Below are positions 16,366 through 24,825 of a DNA stretch of 44,697 nt, piece after piece. The stretch is taken from contig NZ_KQ465137.1 in NCBI RefSeq assembly GCF_001308875.1, positions 1-44,697 of the forward strand, given 5' to 3'. Origin of the DNA: Lysinibacillus sp. ZYM-1. Lineage in GTDB: Bacteria > Bacillota > Bacilli > Bacillales_A > Planococcaceae. The translations under genes were made by a program, and so were the position numbers. Each line of letters starts with the position of its first letter. Positions within the stretch are counted from its first letter, which is position 1. The notes below the pieces were generated by a model. That model was given only the letters and a program-made list of their open reading frames with translations. It did no database searches and was not told the origin of the DNA.

Positions 16366-16636
16366 ATTATACGAACAATGCAGCCTTTATGGATATAATA
16401 AAGCATGATCGACAAACATGCAAGTAAGATGATTGCTTGAAATAAGTCAATGGACAGGTGTTCCAGATCATGCAATACGTAACTAGAAATGCACGAAGAA
16501 AAGTTTTAGAGCTTCATACTATTTTCACAAATACGAACGATAAATACGAACAACCTTTGCTTATTATGGTTGACTATGTAAAGATAAGAGCATATAGAGG
16601 ATTTATCTAGCAAAAAAGTAAAGGGAGGAAGCGGAA
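16366..16636. other. Intergenic region upstream of yjdM
   Basis: About 270 bases. It holds the -10 of the minus-strand RNA candidate at its left edge and presumably the yjdM promoter at its right edge. No gene was recognised; a minus-strand frame at 16506-16763 has no ribosome binding site and overlaps yjdM. Confidence 0.5.
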
Positions 16637-16975
16637 ATGGCAGCTTATCCAAATTGTCCGAAATGTAATTCGGAATACACATATGAGGATGGAACAAACT
16701 ATGTGTGTCCAGAATGTGCGCATGAGTGGAGCATGGATGCAACTGAACAAGAATCAGATGCACTTATTGTAAAAGATGCAAATGGTAACCTATTAGCTGA
16801 TGGTGATTCAGTTACGGTTATTAAGGATCTAAAGGTAAAGGGGAGTTCTTCCACTTTAAAAATAGGAACGAAGGTAAAAAGTATTCGTCTTGTAGAAGGT
16901 GACCACAATATTGACTGTAAAATTGATGGCTTTGGCGCTATGAAATTAAAGTCAGAATTCGTGAAAAAAGCATAA
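16637..16975 (+). CDS. yjdM: YjdM/PhnA-type zinc-ribbon protein
   Basis: 112-residue soluble protein. An N-terminal zinc ribbon uses C7, C10, C24 and C27 (NCPKC, VCPEC). The PhnA C-terminal domain follows ([46 protein letters not shown]). The length is that of the family. Despite the historical name phnA it is not phosphonoacetate hydrolase; its role is unknown. AAAGGGAGG precedes the ATG. A terminator with a large loop lies at 16985-17056. Confidence 0.93.
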   Translation: MAAYPNCPKCNSEYTYEDGTNYVCPECAHEWSMDATEQESDALIVKDANGNLLADGDSVTVIKDLKVKGSSSTLKIGTKVKSIRLVEGDHNIDCKIDGFGAMKLKSEFVKKA

Positions 16976-17063
16976 AATCAAATAAAAAGGAGTCGACAGA
17001 GGAAAGTTTCCAGATAGATGTTTGAATACTTCTTAAAATCGACTCTTTTATTTTTTAATTTAA

Positions 17064-17103
17064 AAAAAGGAGTTGTCTCAAATATTTGAGACAACTCCTT
17101 TTT
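17064..17103. terminator. Perfect 40-base bidirectional terminator
   Basis: A self-complementary 20+20-base palindrome, AAAAAGGAGTTGTCTC at the left arm, with A-run and T-run ends. It separates yjdM (plus) from the anti-sigma-like gene (minus). Confidence 0.92.
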
Positions 17104-17630
17104 CATGACTTAATGAAAACCCATCGTAAACTGCGTAATAGAATGGCAAAGGCTGCACCCAATAGGGCAAAAATTGTATGTAAAAGAGCGATGTAGCCAG
17201 CCCCCATCACAAGTGCTCCCAATTCTGTAAAGGAGTAGTTAGTAATATAGAGCTCATTATTAAGGTTGTTGATGATGGCCCAAACGAATACAGGCACAGA
17301 GCTAATGATAAAAACAATCCAGATGTTTTTATAAAAAAGGTAAGAGAGACAACCGAAAATGGCATACGAGATGACAAAGCCCAATTGATTGCCAAGTAAA
17401 GATGAGTTAATGGCAAACATAAAAGAAAGTACAATAAATATAATATGAAAAAAAGATAACGTTTTTTTCATGGGTATGTATTCCTTTAGAACTTGCTTTG
17501 AACTAGCGAGCTGCTGACAGTGTGAACAATTTGCTAAATGTTGTTCAACAAATAGTATTGTCGGTGCTTGGAGCATTTGTTTCTTATATAGGGGTAATAA
17601 ATCTTCTACAATCGGGCATTCTTCTGACAA
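17103..17630 (-). CDS. Anti-sigma-factor-like zinc-finger membrane protein
   Basis: About 175 residues. The N-terminal zf-HC2 region starts SEECPIVEDLLPLY and carries the H-x3-C-x2-C zinc motif in EQHLANCSHCQQL. Four hydrophobic segments follow (about residues 62-82, 84-100, 103-122 and 145-172). The TTG at 17630 is preferred because GGAGG is 7 bases before it; the earlier TTG at 17648 has none. Such proteins usually hold an ECF sigma factor at the membrane, but no sigma gene is adjacent, so that role is unproven. Confidence 0.8.
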   Translation of the reverse strand: MSEECPIVEDLLPLYKKQMLQAPTILFVEQHLANCSHCQQLASSKQVLKEYIPMKKTLSFFHIIFIVLSFMFAINSSLLGNQLGFVISYAIFGCLSYLFYKNIWIVFIISSVPVFVWAIINNLNNELYITNYSFTELGALVMGAGYIALLHTIFALLGAAFAILLRSLRWVFIKS

Positions 17631-17732
17631 AACTCTCCCTCCAATCAATCACCCTCCATTATACGATTTTTTAGAGCAAATAAAAAAAGCCTTCCTGAAT
17701 TTTTCATTCGGAAAACTTGTACATGCACCTGA

Positions 17733-18362
17733 CTATTTGGCTGTAAGTACTTCATTTGTTAATGCTTGAATGTCAATATGAGTTTTTTCCTTTACTGCAT
17801 CTTTTAAAATTTCAGTGCGGAAATATTGGACGGTTGCCTCAAGTGGAATCGCTAAAAGCTTAGATAGAGCATTTTGATACATATAGACAAATTCTTTATC
17901 AGTATTGCCACGCTTTAATTCTGCAAAAGCTTCGTAAAATTGATCTAGTTTATCCGAAAATTCAAGTAGTCGCCCTTCTATTGTACTATCCTTGCCTTCT
18001 TTCATGCGCTCAAAGAAAATTGCCTGAAATTCTTCTGGAATCTCATTAATAATAAACTTTTCCATCATCTTTTCTTCCACATGTGCTAGCATTTGCTTCA
18101 GCTCTGGACTAGCATGTTTTACTGGTGTTTTAATGTCACCAATAAAAACTTCAGCAAAGTCATGATTGATCGTTTTTTCATATAAAGATTTCCAATCAAC
18201 CTTTACGCCATTCATTTCTTCTAATGTAGCGAAGAACATCGCATATTGTGATACTTTCCAAGAATGGGCTGCTACATTATGTTCTTCAAATTTGAAACGC
18301 CCAGGGCAACGAATAATTCGTTCTAAATCATTGAGGCTTGTAAAAAATTGATGAATTCCTAT
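17733..18362 (-). CDS. YfbR-like HD-domain 5'-deoxynucleotidase, apparent AUA start
   Basis: About 209 residues of HD phosphohydrolase fold. Metal ligands are visible as His in EEHNVAAHSWKV, the HD pair in INHDFAEVFIGD and Asp in FSDKLDQF. YfbR enzymes dephosphorylate deoxynucleoside 5'-monophosphates. AAAGGAG (18377-18371) is followed after 8 bases by ATA at 18362, giving (M)GIHQFF, the form in which I recall relatives beginning. The only upstream standard start, GTG 18371, overlaps the ribosome binding site itself. A weak terminator lies at 17692-17713 with seven T on the minus strand. Confidence 0.88.
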   Translation of the reverse strand: MGIHQFFTSLNDLERIIRCPGRFKFEEHNVAAHSWKVSQYAMFFATLEEMNGVKVDWKSLYEKTINHDFAEVFIGDIKTPVKHASPELKQMLAHVEEKMMEKFIINEIPEEFQAIFFERMKEGKDSTIEGRLLEFSDKLDQFYEAFAELKRGNTDKEFVYMYQNALSKLLAIPLEATVQYFRTEILKDAVKEKTHIDIQALTNEVLTAK

Positions 18363-18543
18363 GAAAATCACTCCTTTATGTTCTATAAGTGCATGTTACT
18401 ATAAACAATACCCTCTTTGTGAGGTTTTCAAACAATTTAACAATGATTCAATCTGTGTTTACAAAGGATTCACAATTGCCGAATAAGCAGACAGAGGTTG
18501 AATGCTATAATGTAGGGGACTGATGAAAAGGGGAGTACACATC

Positions 18544-18984
18544 ATGTTTTCCATTTATACGCTTCTTCTTTATATACATATTTTAAGTGCTGTTCTTTCG
18601 ATTGGGCCATTGTTCGTTGTGTTAACGATTGTAAAAAAAATGCGTACAGCTTCTAATGATGAAATGCCACCATATATAGAAACTTTTAAAGGTGCTATTG
18701 CCATTGTCAAACATTCTGGGCATGTGCTTGTAGTATCGGGTATTCTGCTAATGTGGCATGCGGGTTACCGCTGGAGTACTTCGTGGATTGTACTGACTTT
18801 CCTCGTGATGTTTGCATCCATTGTATTTTTAGCAAGAGCTTTTAAACCAACATTACGTACTTTTAATACACCTGTTTATAATCAACAACAATTTGTTTCT
18901 CTGTTAAAGCGCAAAACCTGGATGTACATTTTGCTATTGCTCATCATGCTGTGGCTAATGGTTGCAAAGCCAATTATTTGGTGA
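18544..18984 (+). CDS. Four-helix integral membrane protein, DUF2269-like
   Basis: About 146 residues with four hydrophobic segments (near residues 5-28, 52-72, 78-98 and 122-143). The opening YTLLLYIHILSAVLSIGPLFV and the early histidine resemble DUF2269 and related heme-type small membrane proteins. ATG 18544 follows AAAGGGGAG at a good distance; the earlier ATG (18523) lacks a site. Function unknown. It is a lone gene ended by a strong shared terminator. Confidence 0.7.
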   Translation: MFSIYTLLLYIHILSAVLSIGPLFVVLTIVKKMRTASNDEMPPYIETFKGAIAIVKHSGHVLVVSGILLMWHAGYRWSTSWIVLTFLVMFASIVFLARAFKPTLRTFNTPVYNQQQFVSLLKRKTWMYILLLLIMLWLMVAKPIIW

Positions 18985-19002
18985 AAAATTTTTTTGTTTT
19001 TG

Positions 19003-19034
19003 AAAAATCGCACCCCAAGGAGTGCGATTTTTTT
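19003..19034. terminator. Bidirectional terminator
   Basis: AAAAATCGCAC pairs with GTGCGATTTTTTT around CCCAAGGA. It serves the plus gene on the left and the Bce-type permease gene on the right. Confidence 0.92.
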
Positions 19035-20874
19035 AACTTACCAAACGTTTGAAATAGCTTTTTCGTATAAATAAATAACTGATGAGGAACAGAACAAAGA
19101 AGCAACAAGAGCTGGCTATTGAAACTTGTAAAAATGCTGTAGAAACCATTGTACGTATAGCTAATAATGTAGTAAATAATAGCAAAATTGCTATAGCGAA
19201 CGGTACAAATATAAGAATCGCCAATTCTTTTGTAATAACGGAGGCTAATTCTTTTTTTGAGAGTCCCAGCTTACGAATGCCTATATATTTTTCTTTTTCC
19301 TGCAATAACGTTGTTTGTAAATAGAAGTAAAGTATACTCATGGCTGCGCTTAAGAAAATTAAACTTAACATAGAGCCAATGAAGAACATAACGCTTTTAA
19401 TAAACATTTCTGTGACATATAAATCAATTTTGGATGTTACGTATCGTTCTCCAGGTAAGGATGGAATGTCATTGGTAATTGTATTTGCCAACTCGGTATG
19501 TGCTGTCCAATTGTCTAACTCGTAGATAAAGGTTTTATAAATAGGGTAGTCAATCGACTGATAAATTTGATCAGGCACAATGAAATAAGTTTGCTGGAAC
19601 CCAGTAGAAAGCAGGTTTTGTTCGTTAATTTTAGCTAGTTTGAGTGACTTAATATAACGGTCACTAGCATTGTTGGTTATCGGTGCTACACCTTGATTCC
19701 CTGCAACGGCAATAAATTCATTTTCGCTAAGACTGATTTCCTGTTGCTGTAACAGGTTATAATCAGATAATGCCATATAACTGAGGCGCTGATCCTCATT
19801 TGATTTAAATTCAATGAAATATTTGTTAGCTTTTACTGCTGCTAGCTTCGATTGAAGATAGTCTAAATCTGCCTTTACCATACTGTCTTCAGCATTTGGA
19901 TCCGCAATATACTGGAAGCTATATGGATAATTTTCTTCACTATCCTTTTTCACATTGTAATAAGAGCTAAACAAAATGCTTGTACATAGAAAAACGCCAC
20001 TTAATAAAATTGTGATTAGAAATAGCATATTTGCATGAGATTTCATTTTTGCATTTAAATTTGACGCTAAAAGCATATTTGTATGGCGAAAATAGGCAGA
20101 TGATTTCTCGAACATTTTCAAAAACAGTCGTAATCCTTGAGCAATGACTAAATAAATCGTACAAAGGATGCTAACAAAAAATAAAAAATAAAAGAGAACA
20201 CCTAGGGACGCTACAATGGCATGCTCGATTTTTAGTAAATATGCTAAAAAGGCTGTCATCATACTGCTCGTAGCTAATAAAACGTAGTGTGGTCGAATCG
20301 ATTTTTCGATAACGGTATCACTTTTTAAGAGCTGTATGGAGGCTTCTTTATTAATAAATGTAGTGACAACTTTGGAAATCACTATAAATAAGATTAGAAA
20401 CAAACCAATGGTTAAACTGATGGCTTCTAGAGGCATATACATACTAAACGTTTCTGCTTTTAAAACAACTTTGGCTCCCATTAAGAAAAGGGGAGTAATG
20501 ACAAGCCCAAGAACAATAGCTGCCATAATCGCCAACATTCCGATTAACAGGTTTTCACGGAATACCAGCTTTCTAACTTGCTTCATGGAAGCCCCTGTAA
20601 TCATAAAAATACCAAGAGTTTTTGTCTTTTTACGTAAAAAGGCCTTAATCGAATAGGTAATGTAAATAAACGAAAATAAATAAACAAGCAAACTGGCCAA
20701 CATCAATGAAATGCCAAGTGTTGAGTCTGGATCTAAGCTTTTTAAGCTGGGATGAAAGACGATTACTGAGAATAGAAAGAAAATAATAATGGAAAACATA
20801 CTGCTTAGAAAGTAAGACACATATGTCCATTTATCTCGTAGGATATTTTGGATAACGATATGGTTAAAGCTCAT
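19033..20874 (-). CDS. BceB-type FtsX-like ABC permease
   Basis: About 613 residues with ten predicted membrane segments. FtsX-like units lie at both ends (LFSFIYITYSIKAFLRKKTKTLGIFMITGAS and EKEKYIGIRKLGLSKKEL). A large extracytoplasmic domain of roughly 200 residues lies between segments seven and eight (about 310-500). That architecture is specific to BceB-type transporters, which remove lipid-II-cycle antimicrobial peptides from their targets and signal to the partner kinase. The start used is MSFNHIV (20874), which overlaps the end of the ATPase gene. Confidence 0.92.
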   Translation of the reverse strand: MSFNHIVIQNILRDKWTYVSYFLSSMFSIIIFFLFSVIVFHPSLKSLDPDSTLGISLMLASLLVYLFSFIYITYSIKAFLRKKTKTLGIFMITGASMKQVRKLVFRENLLIGMLAIMAAIVLGLVITPLFLMGAKVVLKAETFSMYMPLEAISLTIGLFLILFIVISKVVTTFINKEASIQLLKSDTVIEKSIRPHYVLLATSSMMTAFLAYLLKIEHAIVASLGVLFYFLFFVSILCTIYLVIAQGLRLFLKMFEKSSAYFRHTNMLLASNLNAKMKSHANMLFLITILLSGVFLCTSILFSSYYNVKKDSEENYPYSFQYIADPNAEDSMVKADLDYLQSKLAAVKANKYFIEFKSNEDQRLSYMALSDYNLLQQQEISLSENEFIAVAGNQGVAPITNNASDRYIKSLKLAKINEQNLLSTGFQQTYFIVPDQIYQSIDYPIYKTFIYELDNWTAHTELANTITNDIPSLPGERYVTSKIDLYVTEMFIKSVMFFIGSMLSLIFLSAAMSILYFYLQTTLLQEKEKYIGIRKLGLSKKELASVITKELAILIFVPFAIAILLLFTTLLAIRTMVSTAFLQVSIASSCCFFVLFLISYLFIRKSYFKRLVS

Positions 20875-21625
20875 GATGCCCACCACCTAAAAAAGCAAGC
20901 GTGTCCATAATTTCTTGATAAAATTGCTTACGATTGTTGCCTTGATGTATTTCGTTATATAATTTGCCATCCTTTATAAATATAATACGATTGGCAAAGC
21001 TTGCTACATAAGGATCATGTGTCACCATGAGAATTGCAGTTTGTAGTTCTTGATTGATGGAGGTAAATAAGTTCATCACATCATTGACAGCTTTTGAATC
21101 CAGATTCCCAGTAGGTTCATCTGCTAACAATAAACTAGGTTCATGGATAACTGCACGAGCGATAGCTACCCGTTGCTTTTGTCCACCTGAAATTTCATAA
21201 ATACGTTTAGGTAATAGCTCCTCAATATCAAGAAATTGCACGACATGCTTTAAACGTTGGAGCATTTTAGTGCTAGGTAAGCTATCTAATGTCAGCGGCA
21301 ATAAAATATTTTCTTTTACCGTCAAGGTATGAACAAGATTAAAATCTTGAAAAACAAAGCCTAATTCAGAACGTCTAAACTTTGCAAGTTCCTCGTCATT
21401 TAAAACATAGGGATTTCTATTGTTAATAACAATATTCCCAGCAGTGGGGCGATCAATAGTGGATACACTATTTAAAAATGTTGTTTTGCCACTTCCAGAA
21501 GGCCCCATGACCGCTACAAACTCCTGTTGCTTTAACTGAAAATCAATGCCATTTAATGCCTTGTAGGTAACTTCTCCGATAAATTCTTTTTGCAAATTGG
21601 TCACTTGAAGAATGATGCTTCCCAA
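20864..21625 (-). CDS. BceA-type ABC ATPase
   Basis: 253-residue ATPase of the MacB/LolD/BceA group. It has Walker [11 protein letters not shown]-loop FVFQDFNLV, signature ISGGQKQR, Walker [13 protein letters not shown] and H-loop MVTHDP. It energises the following permease. The only in-frame start is TTG at 21625, with GGAG about 11 bases upstream, rather far. A probable promoter -10 TATACT lies at 21667-21662 with a poor -35, as expected for a response-regulator-activated promoter. Confidence 0.93.
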   Translation of the reverse strand: MGSIILQVTNLQKEFIGEVTYKALNGIDFQLKQQEFVAVMGPSGSGKTTFLNSVSTIDRPTAGNIVINNRNPYVLNDEELAKFRRSELGFVFQDFNLVHTLTVKENILLPLTLDSLPSTKMLQRLKHVVQFLDIEELLPKRIYEISGGQKQRVAIARAVIHEPSLLLADEPTGNLDSKAVNDVMNLFTSINQELQTAILMVTHDPYVASFANRIIFIKDGKLYNEIHQGNNRKQFYQEIMDTLAFLGGGHHEL

Positions 21626-21704
21626 CTCGGAACAACTCCTTTAAATTGTTTTAATAGCTTTAGTATAGAAAAGGAGCGATCAATAACCTATTTCGCTTGA
21701 TGAC

Positions 21705-21732
21705 ATGAATATGACAAAGTTGTCATATTCAT
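21705..21732 (-). promoter_or_regulatory. Candidate BceR-type operator overlapping the kinase stop codon
   Basis: A 13-bp perfect inverted repeat (ATGAATATGACAA and complement) around a 2-base centre. Its core TGACA-AAGT-TGTCA (21712-21725) fits TNACA-N4-TGTNA, the form described for BceR-like regulators. It lies upstream of the weak -35 of the ABC genes and includes the stop of the kinase gene. There is a T-run only on the plus strand, where no gene ends, so it is not the operon terminator. Confidence 0.65.
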
Positions 21733-22715
21733 TTTTTTAGACTGTTTGAAAAATTGATGGAAAACGTAGTGATATGGTCCGAGGAATCTAAGGTGAAGGG
21801 ATGGCCTAATACAGATAAAATCTTCTTCACTAAAAATAAGCCTATGCCTGTTGCTTCTCCATTTGTTCGTCCCTTTACTCCCGTATAAAATAAATCAAAG
21901 ACACGTGAAATTTCGTTCGGAGGGATCGTTTCTCCATGATTTTCCAATCTTAAAGTATCGTTGTCATAATGGACATAGATAGTACTTGTTGCATCACTGT
22001 ATTTGACGGCATTATTTAATATCTGATAAAGGACAATTCTTAACCATTTTCGATCGGAATAAATAATTTGGTTTTCAGCGAGCATCAATTTTGGGAAAAC
22101 TTCTTTTGAAATAAAGTAATCTTTCAAATCATTAACAACTTCTTTTACAAGCCCTTTTAAAACAATGGGTTCAATTTTTAAATCAGCTACTAAATTTGAG
22201 CTACGTTCATACGTTAATAGTTGATTGAGTGTAAACGTCAGCTTATCACACTCTTTACTGACTGTTTGCCATTGCTGTAATTCATCAAAAGTTTTGTTGG
22301 GCGTTGATTGTGTGATTAATTGAATAACAGATAACGGTGTTTTCATTTGATGTGCAAAATGTGATAGTACAAGCTGTTTTTCCTGTGCTTGCTCCTCTAA
22401 TCGTTGTTGTTGTGTTAAAAATAAATACTGCATTTGTCTCAGTTTTTCGCTATAGGCTTGTTCAATTGATGCTTGTGGCTCATACAGATGAAGTTCGTCA
22501 TCTGTTAGTTCATTTTTTTCTAAGTGAGCATAGAGTCGTCTTCGTCTATAAAAGCGGCCTATTAGCCAGAGGATAAACAGAAAGCTGACTAGAAAGATAA
22601 AATAGAAATAATGTGATGATAAATCATCCAATGCTTGAATCATCCAAGGTAAGAGTAGAAAGCTTATACTATAAAGAATAATAATGCTTAGATGATCTCG
22701 AAAAAACAGCCTCAT
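21729..22715 (-). CDS. BceS-type intramembrane-sensing histidine kinase
   Basis: 328 residues. Two membrane segments (about 11-29 and 36-55) with only a few residues between them leave no extracellular sensor, the hallmark of this kinase class. The phospho-acceptor is H122 in SHFAHQMKTPLSV. N-box LYQILNNAVKYSD and G-box GIGLFLVKK are present. It probably senses flux through the adjacent ABC transporter. Its ATG overlaps the stop of the regulator gene by 4 bases. Confidence 0.93.
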   Translation of the reverse strand: MRLFFRDHLSIIILYSISFLLLPWMIQALDDLSSHYFYFIFLVSFLFILWLIGRFYRRRRLYAHLEKNELTDDELHLYEPQASIEQAYSEKLRQMQYLFLTQQQRLEEQAQEKQLVLSHFAHQMKTPLSVIQLITQSTPNKTFDELQQWQTVSKECDKLTFTLNQLLTYERSSNLVADLKIEPIVLKGLVKEVVNDLKDYFISKEVFPKLMLAENQIIYSDRKWLRIVLYQILNNAVKYSDATSTIYVHYDNDTLRLENHGETIPPNEISRVFDLFYTGVKGRTNGEATGIGLFLVKKILSVLGHPFTLDSSDHITTFSINFSNSLKK

Positions 22716-23401
22716 TTTTCTTCCTCCACTAGTTGATAACCAAGACCTCGAATGGTTTTGATCTCAAGCTGAGAATGGATAGCTTCCAATTTTCTACGTA
22801 GTCGACCAATATTCACAGATAATGTGTTTTCTTCAACAAAAGTTTCATCATCCCAAATAGCACTTAATAGTTGTTGGCGAGCCACAACATTTGGATAGGC
22901 TTCGAATAATAATTTACTGAGTTGCATTTCTTTTAATGTTAGCAGGCTTTCGTTGCTTTCTGTTTGGAGACGGACCGTATCTGGATTTAATGTAGTATTG
23001 GCTATTGTAATGGTATTTGTGTCTGGGGAAGCATACTCACCATATGCACGCCGAAGTAATCCATTTATTTTTGCCATAAATACATCTAGCGAAAATGGTT
23101 TTGTAATAAAGTCGTCAGCACCATTTTCAATACCGTATACTTGATCGATATCATTCACTCTAGCTGAGACAATGATGATTGGGCAAGTTGACAACTGACG
23201 GATTTTCCGTGACCAAAAGTATCCATCAAAGGTAGGGAGATTGATATCCATAATGACTAGATGTGGTTGGATAGTATTAAATTCTTCTACGATGTGCTGA
23301 AACTGTTGGACGGTATGGCATTCAAACTGATATTTTGTTAAATGTTCGACAATCAGTGAAGCTATATTTGCATCGTCCTCTATTATGTATATCTTGTACA
23401 T
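22712..23401 (-). CDS. BceR-type OmpR-family response regulator
   Basis: 229 residues. The receiver domain has acidic pair E8-D9-D10, phospho-acceptor D52 in VIMDINLPTFDG and lysine in FITKPFSLDVF. An OmpR winged helix follows, with the closing motif SVNIGRLRRKLEAI and IRGLGYQL. It probably activates the ABC genes through the inverted repeat at 21705-21732. GAAGGAAGGG precedes the ATG. Confidence 0.94.
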   Translation of the reverse strand: MYKIYIIEDDANIASLIVEHLTKYQFECHTVQQFQHIVEEFNTIQPHLVIMDINLPTFDGYFWSRKIRQLSTCPIIIVSARVNDIDQVYGIENGADDFITKPFSLDVFMAKINGLLRRAYGEYASPDTNTITIANTTLNPDTVRLQTESNESLLTLKEMQLSKLLFEAYPNVVARQQLLSAIWDDETFVEENTLSVNIGRLRRKLEAIHSQLEIKTIRGLGYQLVEEEK

Positions 23402-23767
23402 ATCTATCGACCCTTCCTTCGTCCTTTACTTTATAATGTACCCTGATTCCATAAATCTATAGAAGAATTGTACCTTGAAACATGAAAGAAGAGCCACCAC
23501 AAACTTGCTGAAGATACTTCGAGATACGTATTAAATTAGATCTAAAGGATTATAAAAGAATACTTTAAGTCTGTATAAAAAGAACTAATTAGTATCTATA
23601 CTTTCTTTGAACATAACCACTTTTCTGAATAAAGTAAAAAGTACCTAGCTGTTAAGTTTTCTTTAAGAAGTATGACGTATGATGATTGAATAAATATATT
23701 AAAGTTTGAGTTGAAACATAGATAAGATTTAACGAAAAAATCATCTCAATGGGAGAATTGATCTATT
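23402..23767. other. Divergent intergenic region
   Basis: 366 very AT-rich bases between the Bce-type regulator gene (minus) and the diguanylate cyclase gene (plus). It must contain both promoters. No convincing hairpin, repeat or small gene was recognised. Confidence 0.5.
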
Positions 23768-24787
23768 GTGGGTAAATTCAAGTTAAAGTTATCGTTTCTT
23801 ATTGTTAGTATGACGATAATGGTTGTACTCGCGACAGCTAGTGTAAGCATTTGGAGTAGCTATCAAAATTTTAATGAAATTTTGGTGGAAAATAAACAAG
23901 TTATGCAAGATACATATGTAAAGGAAGTTACAGCAATTACGGAAGGTTATCTAAAGGGTTCGATGAAAGAAGATGATGCATTAGAACCTTATATGGAGCA
24001 GGTAGTTGAAACTTCACTTGATGAAAGGGTTGTTCCTTTTAGCCTGTTTTTTACGAAAACCATCGTCCCTATCATTTTAATCATAGCTGTAGTTTTGGTG
24101 CTCGCTATATGGTTAGCATTAAAAATAGCACGGCCTCTAAATGAACTTTCAAAAATGATAGAAGCTGGAGAAGACGGGCAGGGGAAGGAAAATATTGCTG
24201 ATTGGTATCATGAAGCAAAGTTGTTGAAAAAAAATGTACAAAATATGATGATTTGCGCAGAAAGTAAAATTACTGATTTAACTGATCAATTGAATTTAGA
24301 CTCATTAACAGGTATTCCTAATCGCAGAAGAATGGATCAAACTCTACATGAATTAATTATTAATAAAGTTCCGCATGCTATCATCTTAATTGATTTAGAT
24401 GATTTTAAAAGTATAAATGATACCTATGGTCATACTGTAGGGGATGAAGTATTAAAAGCTTTTGCTAATCATATGCAGAACAGTATGGAGGAACAAAGTA
24501 CGTGCTTCAGATATGGTGGAGAAGAGTTTATGATTATTTTGCCTTTAAGAAGTATAGATGAAGCGGTAGAGCTGGCAGAAAATTTGCGGGTTAAACAAGC
24601 CTTACAAGAAACTGCGTGTGGTAGACCCGTTACAATGTCTGCTGGAATTACTGCTTTTACACCAAACGTTCAGAGTCCAAATCAATTGATAGAAATTGCA
24701 GATCATGCTTTGTATAAAGCTAAACAATCAGGAAGAAATTGTTTATGTGTGGTAAGGAATATGAGACAAATGATTATTAAATCTTGA
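23768..24787 (+). CDS. Membrane-bound diguanylate cyclase
   Basis: 339 residues. Membrane segments lie at about 9-31 and 98-119, enclosing an extracytoplasmic loop of about 65 residues. A short HAMP-like linker follows. The GGDEF domain runs from DSLTGIPNRRRMD (178-190) to the C-terminus, with the active-site loop RYGGEEF (248-254). The catalytic residues are intact, so it should make cyclic di-GMP. The usual inhibitory RxxD site before GGEEF is absent (EEQSTCFRY stands there). The start is a GTG; GGGAG is 12 bases away, so the initiation site is weak. Confidence 0.92.
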   Translation: MGKFKLKLSFLIVSMTIMVVLATASVSIWSSYQNFNEILVENKQVMQDTYVKEVTAITEGYLKGSMKEDDALEPYMEQVVETSLDERVVPFSLFFTKTIVPIILIIAVVLVLAIWLALKIARPLNELSKMIEAGEDGQGKENIADWYHEAKLLKKNVQNMMICAESKITDLTDQLNLDSLTGIPNRRRMDQTLHELIINKVPHAIILIDLDDFKSINDTYGHTVGDEVLKAFANHMQNSMEEQSTCFRYGGEEFMIILPLRSIDEAVELAENLRVKQALQETACGRPVTMSAGITAFTPNVQSPNQLIEIADHALYKAKQSGRNCLCVVRNMRQMIIKS

Positions 24788-24790
24788 GTG

Positions 24791-24825
24791 AAAGCATGCT
24801 ATCGTTCTGCATTAGCATGCTTTTT
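24791..24825. terminator. Bidirectional terminator
   Basis: AAAGCATGCTA (24791-24801) pairs perfectly with TAGCATGCTTT, followed by TT on plus; the plus gene ends just before it. The stop codon of the minus-strand regulator gene lies in the stem. Confidence 0.85.

Noticed and set aside
16506..16763. 85-residue minus-strand frame, His- and Pro-rich
   Set aside because: It overlaps the yjdM start on the other strand and has no ribosome binding site.
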